Of a DNA stretch of 64,000 nucleotides, positions 49,435 to 57,595 are shown one piece after another. The notes under the pieces were generated by a model. It saw nothing but the letters and a program-made list of their open reading frames with translations, was not told the origin of the DNA and did no database searches. The position numbers and the translations under genes were made by a program. This DNA is from Tomitella biformata AHU 1821. GTDB taxonomy: Bacteria > Actinomycetota > Actinomycetes > Mycobacteriales > Mycobacteriaceae. The DNA lies in assembly GCF_000524475.1 (NCBI RefSeq), contig NZ_BAVQ01000006.1:101655-165654 (forward strand), given 5' to 3'. The first letter of the stretch is position 1. The number at the start of each line of letters is the position of its first letter.

Positions 49435-49462
49435 TATTCGTCGCCGGTCGCGCCGCGGATGG
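49435..49462 (-). promoter_or_regulatory. SigK-type promoter of the molybdenum oxidoreductase
   Basis: Minus strand: CCATCC (plus 49457-49462), 16-bp spacer, CGAATA (plus 49435-49440). The -10 box ends six bases before the ATG at 49428. Same geometry as the sites at 49496 and 61737. Confidence 0.8.
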
Positions 49463-49495
49463 CTGGTGCGTCGGGCTGCCAATTTTAACCCCGAC

Positions 49496-49522
49496 CCATC
49501 CGGGCCGTCGGCGGTTCCGAAT
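49496..49522 (+). promoter_or_regulatory. SigK-type promoter of the FAS1 lipoprotein
   Basis: CCATCC at 49496-49501, 16-bp spacer, CGAAT at 49518-49522, giving an approximately 60-nt leader to ATG 49590. Resembles the mycobacterial SigK consensus as I recall it (-35 CCATCC, -10 CGAAT-like). Confidence 0.8.
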
Positions 49523-49589
49523 GCCTGATGTTGGAACGACACAGGCCGGTGCGCCCCGCACCCGGACTCGATCGAAGGGACCCACCATT

Positions 49590-50249
49590 ATGTTCAGCAA
49601 TCGAAGCAGGACCATTGCCGTCGCCGGATTCGCCGCGATGGCGCTCGTAGGGCTTTCCGCATGCTCCTCCGACGGCGGCAGCACCACCTCGACCACCGCC
49701 ACCTCCTCCTCTGCCAGCGCGGCGGCCTCAGCCTCCTCCAGCGCTCCGATGACCGCCGACACGCAGTTGGTGGGCGCGGGCTGCGCCGAGTACGCCGCGG
49801 CCAACCCGACCGGCGCTGGCTCGGTTAGCGGCATGGCGCAGGACCCGGTGGCCGTTGCCGCGTCGAACAACCCGATGCTCACCACGCTGACCGCGGCCGT
49901 CTCCGGCCAGCTCAACCCGGACGTGAACCTCGTAGACACCCTCAACGGCGGTCAGTTCACCGTATTCGCGCCCATCGACTCGGCCTTCGCCAAGATCGAC
50001 CCGGCGACGATCGACACCCTGAAGACCGACTCGGCGCTGCTGACCAAGATCCTGACCTACCACGTGGTGCCCGGCCAGATCAGCCCCGCCGACATCGACG
50101 GCACGCAGACCACCGTCGAGGGTGGCACCGTCACCGTCACCGGCAGCGGCGATAACATCAAGGTTGACGGCGCATCCGTGGTCTGCGGCGGCGTCCAGAC
50201 CGCTAATGCGACCGTCTACCTCATCGACGGCGTGCTGATGCCCAAGTAG
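49590..50249 (+). CDS. FAS1 (fasciclin) domain lipoprotein, MPT83/MPT70-like
   Basis: 219 residues. Signal peptide with lipobox (LSAC), Ser/Thr/Ala linker to about residue 55, then a single FAS1 domain ([47 protein letters not shown]). Cell-surface lipoprotein, adhesion-like. In M. tuberculosis its relatives mpt83/mpt70 are SigK-controlled, and here a SigK-type promoter precedes it. GAAGGGA lies upstream of ATG 49590; an in-frame ATG at 49521 overlaps the -10 box and is rejected. Confidence 0.94.
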   Translation: MFSNRSRTIAVAGFAAMALVGLSACSSDGGSTTSTTATSSSASAAASASSSAPMTADTQLVGAGCAEYAAANPTGAGSVSGMAQDPVAVAASNNPMLTTLTAAVSGQLNPDVNLVDTLNGGQFTVFAPIDSAFAKIDPATIDTLKTDSALLTKILTYHVVPGQISPADIDGTQTTVEGGTVTVTGSGDNIKVDGASVVCGGVQTANATVYLIDGVLMPK

Positions 50250-50268
50250 CTCCGGCCGCGCATGGACT

Positions 50269-50334
50269 GTTCGTCCCCGCTATGCCTGTTCCCCTCGCTT
50301 CGAACGAGGACGGACTCGCATAGCGGGGGCGAAC
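50269..50334. terminator. Long imperfect hairpin with TTCGCCCCCG-like arms
   Basis: 17-bp stem (50269-50285 with 50318-50334, one mismatch) enclosing a smaller CCTCG/CGAGG hairpin. Between the convergent FAS1 and pirin genes; probably a bidirectional terminator. Its arm shares the GGGGGCGAAC end with the hairpin at 13309. Confidence 0.7.
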
Positions 50335-50348
50335 GCGTAGGGCCGTGC

Positions 50349-51344
50349 TTAGCCCGGATTGCGCCGCGGCGTCATCCGCGCGTTGGGCAGTGGCGGCGCG
50401 GGCAGCCACTCGGGAGCGCCGTCGCGCGGCGGGGAGTAGCCCTCGACGTGGCCGAACCGGCTGGTGCGCTCCTGCCACTCGGCCCGGGCGGCCACGATCT
50501 CCTCGTGGCTGCGGCCGACGAAGTTCCACCACATCACGATCTCCTCGCGGAAGGGCTCGCCGCCCAGCAGGATCATCCGGGCCGGCTCGGGGCCTGGGTT
50601 GTGGACGGTCAGCACCGTCCGCCCAGGGCACAGGAAGCCGAGCTCGCCGCGCGCCAGCTCCGTGCCGCACAGCCGGACGGGCCCGGCGTCGATCAGCAGC
50701 CCGTGCTCCATCGCGGCGTCGACCTCGAGCTCGAGCGACGCACCGGGCTCGAGGGTGATCTCCGCGCCCAGCAGGGGTGTGAATGTGGCGACGGGGGAGG
50801 TGCTGCCTGCGAGGTCGCCGAGGAAGACCCGTAGGAGCGCGCCGTCCAGCCGGACGGGCTCTGGTGCGTAGTGGACGAAGTCGCGGTCGGCGTCGCGGTG
50901 CGCGTGGGGCAGCGCCACCCACAGCTGCACGCCGTGCAGGACTGTGGTCTCCGGCGTCGACACCTCGGAGTGGCAGATCCCGTGCCCGCCGGTCATCAGG
51001 TTCAGCTCGCCGGGCCGCACGAGGGCGTGCTTGCCGAGGCTGTCGCGGTGCTCGATCTCACCGGTGAACAGCCAGCTCACGGTTTGTAGGCCGGTGTGCG
51101 GGTGCGGTGCGACGTCCATGCCGCCGGAGTCGGCGACGTCGTCGGGGCCGTAGTGGTCGGCGAAGCACCAGGCGCCGATCAGTGAGCGCTGGCGTTGGGG
51201 GAGGGTGCGGCGGACCAGCATCGCGCGCGGACCGCCCAGGGGCACCTCGCGGGACGTGATGACCTCGACGGCCGCCAGCGCGTCCGGGCCCGCTCGAAGC
51301 TCGGCGCAGCGGATCTCGAGGGGATCGGACTCGACGTTGCTCAT
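50349..51344 (-). CDS. Pirin family protein
   Basis: 331 residues, double cupin. Metal ligands in HPHTGLQTVSW and GGHGICHSE match the pirin iron site. Bacterial pirins can have quercetinase-like or regulatory roles; not assigned. Soluble cytoplasmic. Confidence 0.93.
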   Translation of the reverse strand: MSNVESDPLEIRCAELRAGPDALAAVEVITSREVPLGGPRAMLVRRTLPQRQRSLIGAWCFADHYGPDDVADSGGMDVAPHPHTGLQTVSWLFTGEIEHRDSLGKHALVRPGELNLMTGGHGICHSEVSTPETTVLHGVQLWVALPHAHRDADRDFVHYAPEPVRLDGALLRVFLGDLAGSTSPVATFTPLLGAEITLEPGASLELEVDAAMEHGLLIDAGPVRLCGTELARGELGFLCPGRTVLTVHNPGPEPARMILLGGEPFREEIVMWWNFVGRSHEEIVAARAEWQERTSRFGHVEGYSPPRDGAPEWLPAPPLPNARMTPRRNPG

Positions 51345-51462
51345 GTTCGTACCCTTCGCCAGGAGGCCAGGACGGCCGGTTCCAGACTGCCAGATGCAGA
51401 AGTCAATAGGTGTACGTACTTCTCACACTTTGCGTGCGATGGGTGCGTGGAGTTGCATTTGC

Positions 51463-52002
51463 ATGGACGATGGGGGAATGAATCCTCGTTCTGCGGTCGT
51501 GTCCATTATCGGGGACACCCGCTCTACGGAGACGGCGCGGGTCGGCGCTGGCGCGCTGCGTGTCGCCAAGAGGGTGGGTCTGAAGGGGCTCGTCGCCATC
51601 ATCGGCGGCGGGCTTTTCGCGTGGATGGTGCCCTGGTGCGTGTACCTGGCGATGACGCTGCCCGCGACGGCCATCGCGACGAATTGGTCCATCGCGTGGG
51701 TTGGCTTCGACATCGCGTTGGCCGTGGTGGCGGCGGCGACCGCATGGTTCGCGCACAAGGGCGATGTGCGTGCGGGGCTTACCGCGTTGGCCGTCGCGGT
51801 GATGCTGATGATGGATGCCTGGTTCGACGCGATGACCGCGGGGGCCGGCGCGGGCATGGCGATGTCGCTGGGCCTGGCCTTCGGTCTGAACCTCCCGTTG
51901 GCGGCGGGCGCGGCCTGGTACTCGCGGCGCACGCTGCGCAGCCACCTAAGGCTGGCGCGGGCAGAGCGGAACGACGGTTGCTGCGCGCACGACCACCAGT
52001 GA
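51463..52002 (+). CDS. Four-helix membrane protein of unknown family
   Basis: 179 residues from ATG 51463 (ATG 51439 or 51478 also in frame). After a polar N-terminus of about 45 residues come four hydrophobic segments, and the tail has the Cys/His string CCAHDHQ, a possible metal site. I do not recognise the family; the segment order (VAIIGGGLFAWMVPWCVYLAM) recalls DUF2637-like proteins but I cannot confirm it. Dodecin follows 69 bp downstream. Confidence 0.6.
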   Translation: MDDGGMNPRSAVVSIIGDTRSTETARVGAGALRVAKRVGLKGLVAIIGGGLFAWMVPWCVYLAMTLPATAIATNWSIAWVGFDIALAVVAAATAWFAHKGDVRAGLTALAVAVMLMMDAWFDAMTAGAGAGMAMSLGLAFGLNLPLAAGAAWYSRRTLRSHLRLARAERNDGCCAHDHQ

Positions 52003-52071
52003 TTCCCCCGCGGGACCACGCGCGCAGTCGTAGCATGGGCTCCAACCTGTCCGCTTGGGAAGGAGTTCGCC

Positions 52072-52284
52072 ATGGATGATCGTGATCATGTGTATCGGGT
52101 GACCGAGGTGGTGGGGTCATCGTCCGAGGGAGTCGACGCGGCCATCCGCAATGCCATCTCCCGCGCGTCCGCGACAATCCGCAACATCAACTGGTTCGAG
52201 GTCACCGAGACCCGCGGCTATGTGGATAATGACGCGGTGGCCTATGTGCAAGTGACTATGAAGATCGGATTCCGCCTCGAGTGA
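52072..52284 (+). CDS. Dodecin (flavin/CoA-binding storage protein)
   Basis: 70 residues. VYRVTEVVGSSSEGVDAAIRNAISRASATIRNINWFEVTE with the flavin-stacking Trp (NINWFEV). Dodecamer storing FMN or CoA. GGGAAGGAG precedes the ATG. Confidence 0.95.
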   Translation: MDDRDHVYRVTEVVGSSSEGVDAAIRNAISRASATIRNINWFEVTETRGYVDNDAVAYVQVTMKIGFRLE

Positions 52285-52336
52285 GCTGACCCCCAGCCGG
52301 CTGGCGCCGCACCGGCGCATCGACGCCATCGCGGCG

Positions 52337-52720
52337 GTGGCGGTCGGTGGATTTCTTGGCGCGCTGGCGCGGTTCGAGCTGGGCGAGGCATTCCCGCAGA
52401 CGGCGGGGCAGTGGCCGGCGACGACGTTCGCCATCAACGTCGCCGGAGCCTTCGCACTGGGCGTGCTGCTGGAGGCGCTGCTGCGGCTCGGGCCGGACTC
52501 CGGCTGGCGCCAGCGCGTGCGCCTCGGCGCCGGCACCGGTGTGCTGGGCGCGTTCACGACCTACAGTGCCCTCGCGGTGGACACGGCGCTGCTGCTGCGA
52601 GCTGGACAGCAGTGGTCTGCGCTGTCCTATGCGGGGGGGACGGTGCTCGCGGGGCTGGTGGCCACGCTGCTCGGCATCGCGGTGGGCGCTCGGGTGGGCG
52701 GCCGGCGGGTGCGCGGGTGA
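52337..52720 (+). CDS. crcB: Fluoride efflux transporter CrcB, first copy
   Basis: 127 residues from GTG 52337 with four hydrophobic segments and GGFLGALARFELG, then FAINVAGAFALG and GVLGAFTTYSALAVDT, the Fluc signatures. No fluoride riboswitch is present upstream; the first start lies 52 bases after the dodecin stop. Fluc channels often occur as two adjacent genes that form a heterodimer, as here. Confidence 0.93.
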   Translation: MAVGGFLGALARFELGEAFPQTAGQWPATTFAINVAGAFALGVLLEALLRLGPDSGWRQRVRLGAGTGVLGAFTTYSALAVDTALLLRAGQQWSALSYAGGTVLAGLVATLLGIAVGARVGGRRVRG

Positions 52721-53082
52721 CGGCGCTGTGGCTGGCCTGCGCGGGCAGCGCGGGCGCGGTCGCCCGGTTCATGCTCGACGGCGCGGTGCGCGCGCGCTGG
52801 CGCCCAGACTTCCCGTGGGCGACGATCGCCGTCAACGTCTCCGGCTCCCTGCTGCTGGGCATCATCACCGGGCTCGCCCTCTGGCATGGCGAGCCGAGCC
52901 AGGTGCGGGCCATCATTGGGGTGGGGTTTTGCGGCGGTTACACCACGTTCAGCACCGCGAGCGTGGAGACGGTGCGGCTGCTCCAGCGCGGCCGCTATTG
53001 GGCCGGGGCAGGCAACGCGTTCGGGACCTTGGCGGTCACCGTCGCCGCCGCGGCCGTCGGGCTCACGCTGGCCAGCCTGTGA
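52717..53082 (+). CDS. crcB: Fluoride efflux transporter CrcB, second copy
   Basis: 121 residues; GSAGAVARFMLDG, TIAVNVSGSLLLG and GFCGGYTTFSTASVETV. GTG 52717 overlaps the first crcB stop (GTGA), so the pair is co-translated. Confidence 0.94.
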   Translation: MTALWLACAGSAGAVARFMLDGAVRARWRPDFPWATIAVNVSGSLLLGIITGLALWHGEPSQVRAIIGVGFCGGYTTFSTASVETVRLLQRGRYWAGAGNAFGTLAVTVAAAAVGLTLASL

Positions 53083-53108
53083 CCCCGGAGGAGGAAAGGG
53101 ACAATCCC

Positions 53109-53552
53109 ATGCCGAACCTGGTGGTCGGATACGACCGGCACCCGGCCAGCCGGTCCGCGCTCGCATTCGCCGCGGACCTGGCGGGCAGGCTCGACGCAGG
53201 GCTGCATGTGGTGCACGTCGTCGACGACGAGGACGTGCCCGTCGATCCGGACTCGGACGACCTCGAGGCGGCGACCGCGGGCCGGGCTGAGTGGGCGCGG
53301 GCGGCGGCGGATGCGCAGCTGGCGGAGTTCGCAGGGGCGTGGACATATTATTCGCGGCACGGTCGCCCGGCCGTGGTCTTAGCCCAGATCGCGACGGACA
53401 CCGATGCCGCGATGATCGTGCTCGGGGTTCCGCGGAAGGGGCTGATGGCGATGATGGAGCGACTGCTCGGCGAGTCGGTGTCCGCGGCTGAGGTCCGTCT
53501 CGCGGGCCGGCCCGTAGTGCTCGTGCCTGAGCAGGCCGGCGACACCGACTAG
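53109..53552 (+). CDS. Universal stress protein (UspA family)
   Basis: 147 residues with VVGYDRHPASRSALAFAADLAGRL and LGVPRKGLMAMMERLLGESV. The second ATP-loop is written VPRKG, without the usual GxxGxGG, so ATP binding is in doubt. 26 bp after crcB; a hairpin follows. Probably expressed with the crcB pair. Confidence 0.9.
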   Translation: MPNLVVGYDRHPASRSALAFAADLAGRLDAGLHVVHVVDDEDVPVDPDSDDLEAATAGRAEWARAAADAQLAEFAGAWTYYSRHGRPAVVLAQIATDTDAAMIVLGVPRKGLMAMMERLLGESVSAAEVRLAGRPVVLVPEQAGDTD

Positions 53553-53560
53553 CCGCGCAC

Positions 53561-53594
53561 CAAGTGGGAGGCCCGATTCTGGACCTCCCACTTG
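53561..53594. terminator. Terminator between usp and SPW gene
   Basis: 11-bp perfect inverted repeat (53561-53571 with 53584-53594), 12-base loop, between convergent genes. Confidence 0.8.
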
Positions 53595-53611
53595 TCTGCT
53601 GCCACGCTGGC

Positions 53612-54043
53612 CTAGCGCCGACGGCTGGGTAGCAGTGCCATCCCGGCCATGCCGAGGCCGCAGACCACGACCACGGCGCCGCAGACGACGCTGGACCAGA
53701 TCATCGACGTGGTCGTGGTGACTCCGACGATGACCCACGGTGCGACGATCATCCACACACCCAGCAGCGGGATGGTGAACGCCATCCCATGGAGCCGCCG
53801 ATAATCGGATGTGAATGCGACCGCGGCGAAGGCCACCGCGAGCCCGACGATCAGGCATGGCACCGTCATCGCCGTGACGCCGGAGAAACCGATAATCCAC
53901 GGCGACCCCGCCATGTACAGCCCCGCCAGCAGGACGAGTCCGGAATCCGCCTGCATCATCGGATTCGCGACGATCTTGTCGTAGCGGTCGTGCATCTCAA
54001 GCATGTCGGGATGCCGTTCAATGGGCAGACTCGATGTCGACAT
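53612..54043 (-). CDS. SPW repeat-containing membrane protein
   Basis: 143 residues with four hydrophobic segments; the two SPW-type motifs read GSPWIIGFSG and VAPWVIVGV. Function of the family is unknown. The plain N-terminal part is polar. GAGGTGAG lies upstream of ATG 54043. Confidence 0.88.
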   Translation of the reverse strand: MSTSSLPIERHPDMLEMHDRYDKIVANPMMQADSGLVLLAGLYMAGSPWIIGFSGVTAMTVPCLIVGLAVAFAAVAFTSDYRRLHGMAFTIPLLGVWMIVAPWVIVGVTTTTSMIWSSVVCGAVVVVCGLGMAGMALLPSRRR

Positions 54044-54128
54044 GATTGCTCACCTCTTCGAGGAACCAAGGAGACGGCTGTCCCCTCGTATTCCAGGATA
54101 TGCCCAGCAAGAGGCATACGGAAGAGGC

Positions 54129-54884
54129 CTAGGTCAGCGCAATCGTGGCAATGATATTGGTCGGCTGCGCGGAGCCTCCGGCGGGCTCGAGGCTAAGCCC
54201 GAGCGCCGTCGAGGAGTCGATCCCCGAGAGCACCGCCTGGGTGGACGGCGCGACCGACTCGGAGTCCATGGTGCCCATGGAGACGGGCTCGTGGTCTGGG
54301 CCGGTCAGCCACATTTGATACACCGTCCCGGGCTGCGGCGGCGCGACATCGTTCATCACCAGGACGGCGGCGTTGACGGTTTCGGAGAACACGACCGTGG
54401 CGGTGCCGCCGCCCGGGATAGTCGTGGCGGCGGTGCGCACGTCCGAGGCGTCGAGCACCTGGGCGGAGATCGAGACCTCGGGAGCGCCGCGCTGCTGCGT
54501 GACGGCGACCCCAGCGATGGTGATGGCCACGACGGCCGCGGCGGCGCTGATCCCTGCCACCCAGCCGTTACGGCGGCGTCGGCGGGCGTCGGCCAGCGAG
54601 ATCGGTGCTGCGATCGGCGCTGCCGGAGGCTGGACGGCGGCCAGCATTGCGTCGAGCACCCGGGCGGGCGGCGCGACGGCGGTCGCCGCGGACTGCACGG
54701 CCATCGTCTCCCGGTAGCCGCGGACCAGAGCATTGAACTCGGCGCGGATCGCGGGTTCTGCGGCCGCCACGGCGGACTCGATGGCGAGGCGTTCGGCGTC
54801 GTCGACCGCGTGCAGGGCGTAGGCGGCGGCGAGGTCAAGCAACTCCGCGGACGCGTCAGGCTCGGGCGTCGAGTGGTCAGGCAT
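54129..54884 (-). CDS. rskA: Anti-sigma-K factor RskA
   Basis: 251 residues. N-terminal zinc-lacking anti-sigma domain (LLDLAAAYALHAVDDAERLAIE), one transmembrane helix (WVAGISAAAAVVAITIAGVAV), and an extracytoplasmic sensor domain with SMGTMDSESVAPSTQ. Holds SigK at the membrane until proteolysis. Overlaps sigK by eight bases. Synteny with Rv0444c. Confidence 0.95.
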   Translation of the reverse strand: MPDHSTPEPDASAELLDLAAAYALHAVDDAERLAIESAVAAAEPAIRAEFNALVRGYRETMAVQSAATAVAPPARVLDAMLAAVQPPAAPIAAPISLADARRRRRNGWVAGISAAAAVVAITIAGVAVTQQRGAPEVSISAQVLDASDVRTAATTIPGGGTATVVFSETVNAAVLVMNDVAPPQPGTVYQMWLTGPDHEPVSMGTMDSESVAPSTQAVLSGIDSSTALGLSLEPAGGSAQPTNIIATIALT

Positions 54885-55518
54885 GAGCGCGCACCCCCAG
54901 ACAGTCCTTGAGCCGGCCGAGGCCGTCGCGGATCCGCGACTTCACGGTCGGGAGGGCCACGGACAGTCGCTCGGCGACCTCGCGATAGGTGAGCCCGCCG
55001 TAGTAGGCGAGGGTCACGCTGCTGCGCTGCACCTCGGTGAGCGTCCCGAGACAGTCGGCGACCTCGCGGGCGTCCTCGCGGCTGGCGACCTCGTCGGAGA
55101 CAGAGTCGAAATCGGCGGACCAGTTGGCCGCGCCGTACGCGCCCTCCCGGTTGGTGCTGGACTGCTCGGAGCGGACTCGGTCGATCGCGCGGCGGTGCGC
55201 GAGGGTGATCAGCCAGGACAGGGCCGAGCCCTTGTCCGGGTCGAAGTTGCCCGCGTTGTGCCAGACCTGCAGGTAGATCTCCTGTGTGGTCTCCTCGCTG
55301 TAGCCTGGGTCGCGCAGCACGCGCAGGACCATGCCGTGGACGCGGGCGCTGGTGCGCGCGTAGAGGTCCCGGAATGCGGCGGTCTCGCCAGCGGCCACGC
55401 GGGCCAACAGCGCGTCGAGGGTCGCCTCGCCGGTCCTCGCGCCGAGGTTGGTCATCGGCAGTTCGCAGTCATCACGGCAAATCATAGCCATGGGTGCCGG
55501 CGGCGCGCAGACCGTCAT
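54877..55518 (-). CDS. sigK: RNA polymerase ECF sigma factor SigK
   Basis: 213 residues from ATG 55518, which overlaps the DUF1295 stop (ATGA); an in-frame ATG at 55455 gives 192 residues, closer to the usual length. Region 2 (YSEETTQEIYLQVWHNAGNFDPDKGSALSWLI) and region 4 (YYGGLTYREVAERLSVALPTVKSRIRDGLGRLKDCL) are intact. Drives the FAS1 lipoprotein, the Mo oxidoreductase and its own operon (inferred from the CCATCC-CGAAT sites). Synteny with Rv0445c. Confidence 0.96.
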   Translation of the reverse strand: MTVCAPPAPMAMICRDDCELPMTNLGARTGEATLDALLARVAAGETAAFRDLYARTSARVHGMVLRVLRDPGYSEETTQEIYLQVWHNAGNFDPDKGSALSWLITLAHRRAIDRVRSEQSSTNREGAYGAANWSADFDSVSDEVASREDAREVADCLGTLTEVQRSSVTLAYYGGLTYREVAERLSVALPTVKSRIRDGLGRLKDCLGVRAHA

Positions 55519-56318
55519 GGCTTACCGCCCGGCGGCCGGGGCAAAAAGTAGCTGGTGCTGCGCTGATACTCGGGGTAGCCGGGGCGCTGGGACATCGACC
55601 GCTCCAGCAGCCGCGCCCCGGTGGCGAACACCAAAAAGTAGGTCATCACGACGGGCGAGAGCGCGGTGAGCACGCCTGGCCAGGCGCTGGCCGCGATGAG
55701 CCACAGGCCCCACCAGACGCAGGCGTCGCCGAAGTAGTTGGGATGCCGGGTCCACGCCCACAGCCCGGAGGCCATGATCTTCCCCCGGTTGGCGGGGTTG
55801 GCCTTGAACGCCCGCAGCTGATGGTCGCCGACTGCCTCGAATACGACGCCCAGCAGCCAGAGCGCCCCGCCGAGCCACGCCGCCGCCGACCAGGCGCCGG
55901 TCGTGGGGCCGGCCACGGCGGAGACCTGCAGCGGCAGCGAGACGAACCACTGCGCCAGGCCCTGCGTCAGGAAGACCTTGCGGATCACCGTCGCCGGGCC
56001 CGCGTCGCCGAGCATGGCGGTGTAGCGGGGATCCTCGTCCTTGCCCGCAGACTTGGTGTGCAGGTGCCAGCTCAGCCGCAGTCCCCATACCGCGACGAGG
56101 GCGCACAGCAGCCAGGCTCGTGTCGGCTCGCCGGCGCCGGCGCCGGCGAGCGCCGCGATGAGCGCGACGACCACCAGGCCCAGGCCCCAGCTGACGTCCA
56201 CCACGTTGTAGCGGCCGATGCGGCGGCCGATGCGGAAGGCGGCGGTCTGGACCAGTGCCAGCGCGCCGGCGCTGGCCCCGGAGACCACGGCAAGGCTCGA
56301 CCAGTCGAATCCGGTCAT
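55515..56318 (-). CDS. DUF1295 membrane protein (Rv0446c-like)
   Basis: 267 residues with about six hydrophobic segments. The C-terminal TRHPNYFGDACVWWGLWLIA motif with GARLLERSMSQRPGYPEYQRSTSYFLP is that of the steroid 5-alpha reductase/ICMT-like DUF1295 family. Reduction or methylation of a lipid is a possibility. ATGA overlap at both ends with its neighbours. Confidence 0.93.
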   Translation of the reverse strand: MTGFDWSSLAVVSGASAGALALVQTAAFRIGRRIGRYNVVDVSWGLGLVVVALIAALAGAGAGEPTRAWLLCALVAVWGLRLSWHLHTKSAGKDEDPRYTAMLGDAGPATVIRKVFLTQGLAQWFVSLPLQVSAVAGPTTGAWSAAAWLGGALWLLGVVFEAVGDHQLRAFKANPANRGKIMASGLWAWTRHPNYFGDACVWWGLWLIAASAWPGVLTALSPVVMTYFLVFATGARLLERSMSQRPGYPEYQRSTSYFLPRPPGGKP

Positions 56319-57595
56319 GGCAGTTCCTCCGCCGCGCTGCCACCGGCGGTAGGCCGCACCGCGAGCAGTTGGTCGACGCCCATGCGGCCCTGCTCGAAGC
56401 TGAGCCGCCCGCCCACGAGATAGAGGCGCCAGACCCGCGCCATCTCGACGCCGACCAGGGCCACGACCTCGGACCAGCGTGCCTCGAGGCTCGCCAGCCA
56501 CGCGTCGACGGTCCACACATAGTGCTCGCGCAGACTGTGCACGTCGCGCATCTCCAGTCCGGCCCGCTCGAGCAGCGCCACCGTCGCGCCGACCGGCCGC
56601 ATCGTCATGTCGGGGGCGATGAACGACTCGATGAACGGGCCGCCGCCGGGATGCCAGCCGGCGCGGGACATCTGCTGGACCAGCACGCGGGCGCCGGGCT
56701 TGGCGTTATCGTGGAGGACCTGCGCGTAGCGGGGATAGTTGCCCTCGCCCACGTGCTCGCCCATCTCAAGCGAGGTGACCGCGTCGAACGGGCCGTCGGG
56801 GATCTCTCGGTAGTCCTGCAGCCGGATCTCGACGCGGTGGCTCAGTCCCAGCTCCGCGATCCGCTTGTCGGCGAACGCCTTCTGCTCGCGGGAGATTGTC
56901 ACGCCGACCACCTGGGCGTTGTGCTCGGCGGCGGCGTGGATGCTCAGCGCGCCCCAGCCGCAGCCGACGTCGAGCAGTCGCATGCCGGGCCCGCCGAGCC
57001 CCACCTTGCGGCAGACCAGGTCCAGCTTGTCGCGTTGGGCTTGCTCGATGCCGTAGCCCGGATCCCGCGGTGTGCCGGGGACGTTCCGGGTGAAGTAGGC
57101 GCACGAGTACGCCATGGCCGGGTCCAAGACCAGCGCGTAGAAGTCATTTGACAGGTCGTAGTGGTGGCTGATGGCGGCGCGGTCGCGGCGCGGCGTGTGT
57201 ATGCGCCCGCGCAGCTGGGACTGGGTGGCCGGCGGCGGCAGCGGGCGGCCCAAGACTCCCAGTCCGGCGGCCCCGCGCAGCACACGCAGCAGATCCGCCA
57301 GCCGGGGTCGGGCGCCGGTGAGGCCGCGTTCCGCCGCCGCCGCGCGCACCTGCGTCAGCGCGGCGGCGATGTCGTCCTCGACGTCCAACTCGCCGGTGAC
57401 GTAGGCCTGCGCGGCGCCGAGCTCGCCAGGGTGCCAGAGCAGGCGGCGCAGCGCGTCGGGGCTGTTCAGGGTGATCCGCGGCCCGTCGGGATCGCCGGCG
57501 ACGCTGCCGTCCCACGCAGTCAGGCGCACGGGCAGCATGCCGCTCAGCAGTGGCCGCAGCAGCTCCTCTAGCAGCGGCGCCACGGGGGCGCTCAT
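56315..57595 (-). CDS. Cyclopropane-fatty-acyl-phospholipid synthase family protein (extra copy)
   Basis: 426 residues. SAM motif LLDVGCGWGALSIHA; lipid signature SHHYDLSNDFYALVLDPAMAYSCAYF. M. tuberculosis has one such gene here; this operon has two, and this is the additional one. Overlaps both neighbours by ATGA. Presumably methylates or cyclopropanates a membrane lipid. Confidence 0.94.
   Translation of the reverse strand: MSAPVAPLLEELLRPLLSGMLPVRLTAWDGSVAGDPDGPRITLNSPDALRRLLWHPGELGAAQAYVTGELDVEDDIAAALTQVRAAAAERGLTGARPRLADLLRVLRGAAGLGVLGRPLPPPATQSQLRGRIHTPRRDRAAISHHYDLSNDFYALVLDPAMAYSCAYFTRNVPGTPRDPGYGIEQAQRDKLDLVCRKVGLGGPGMRLLDVGCGWGALSIHAAAEHNAQVVGVTISREQKAFADKRIAELGLSHRVEIRLQDYREIPDGPFDAVTSLEMGEHVGEGNYPRYAQVLHDNAKPGARVLVQQMSRAGWHPGGGPFIESFIAPDMTMRPVGATVALLERAGLEMRDVHSLREHYVWTVDAWLASLEARWSEVVALVGVEMARVWRLYLVGGRLSFEQGRMGVDQLLAVRPTAGGSAAEELP

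Noticed and set aside
52285..52336. Fluoride riboswitch before crcB
   Set aside because: Only 52 bases separate the dodecin stop from the first crcB start, with no room for the known aptamer fold.
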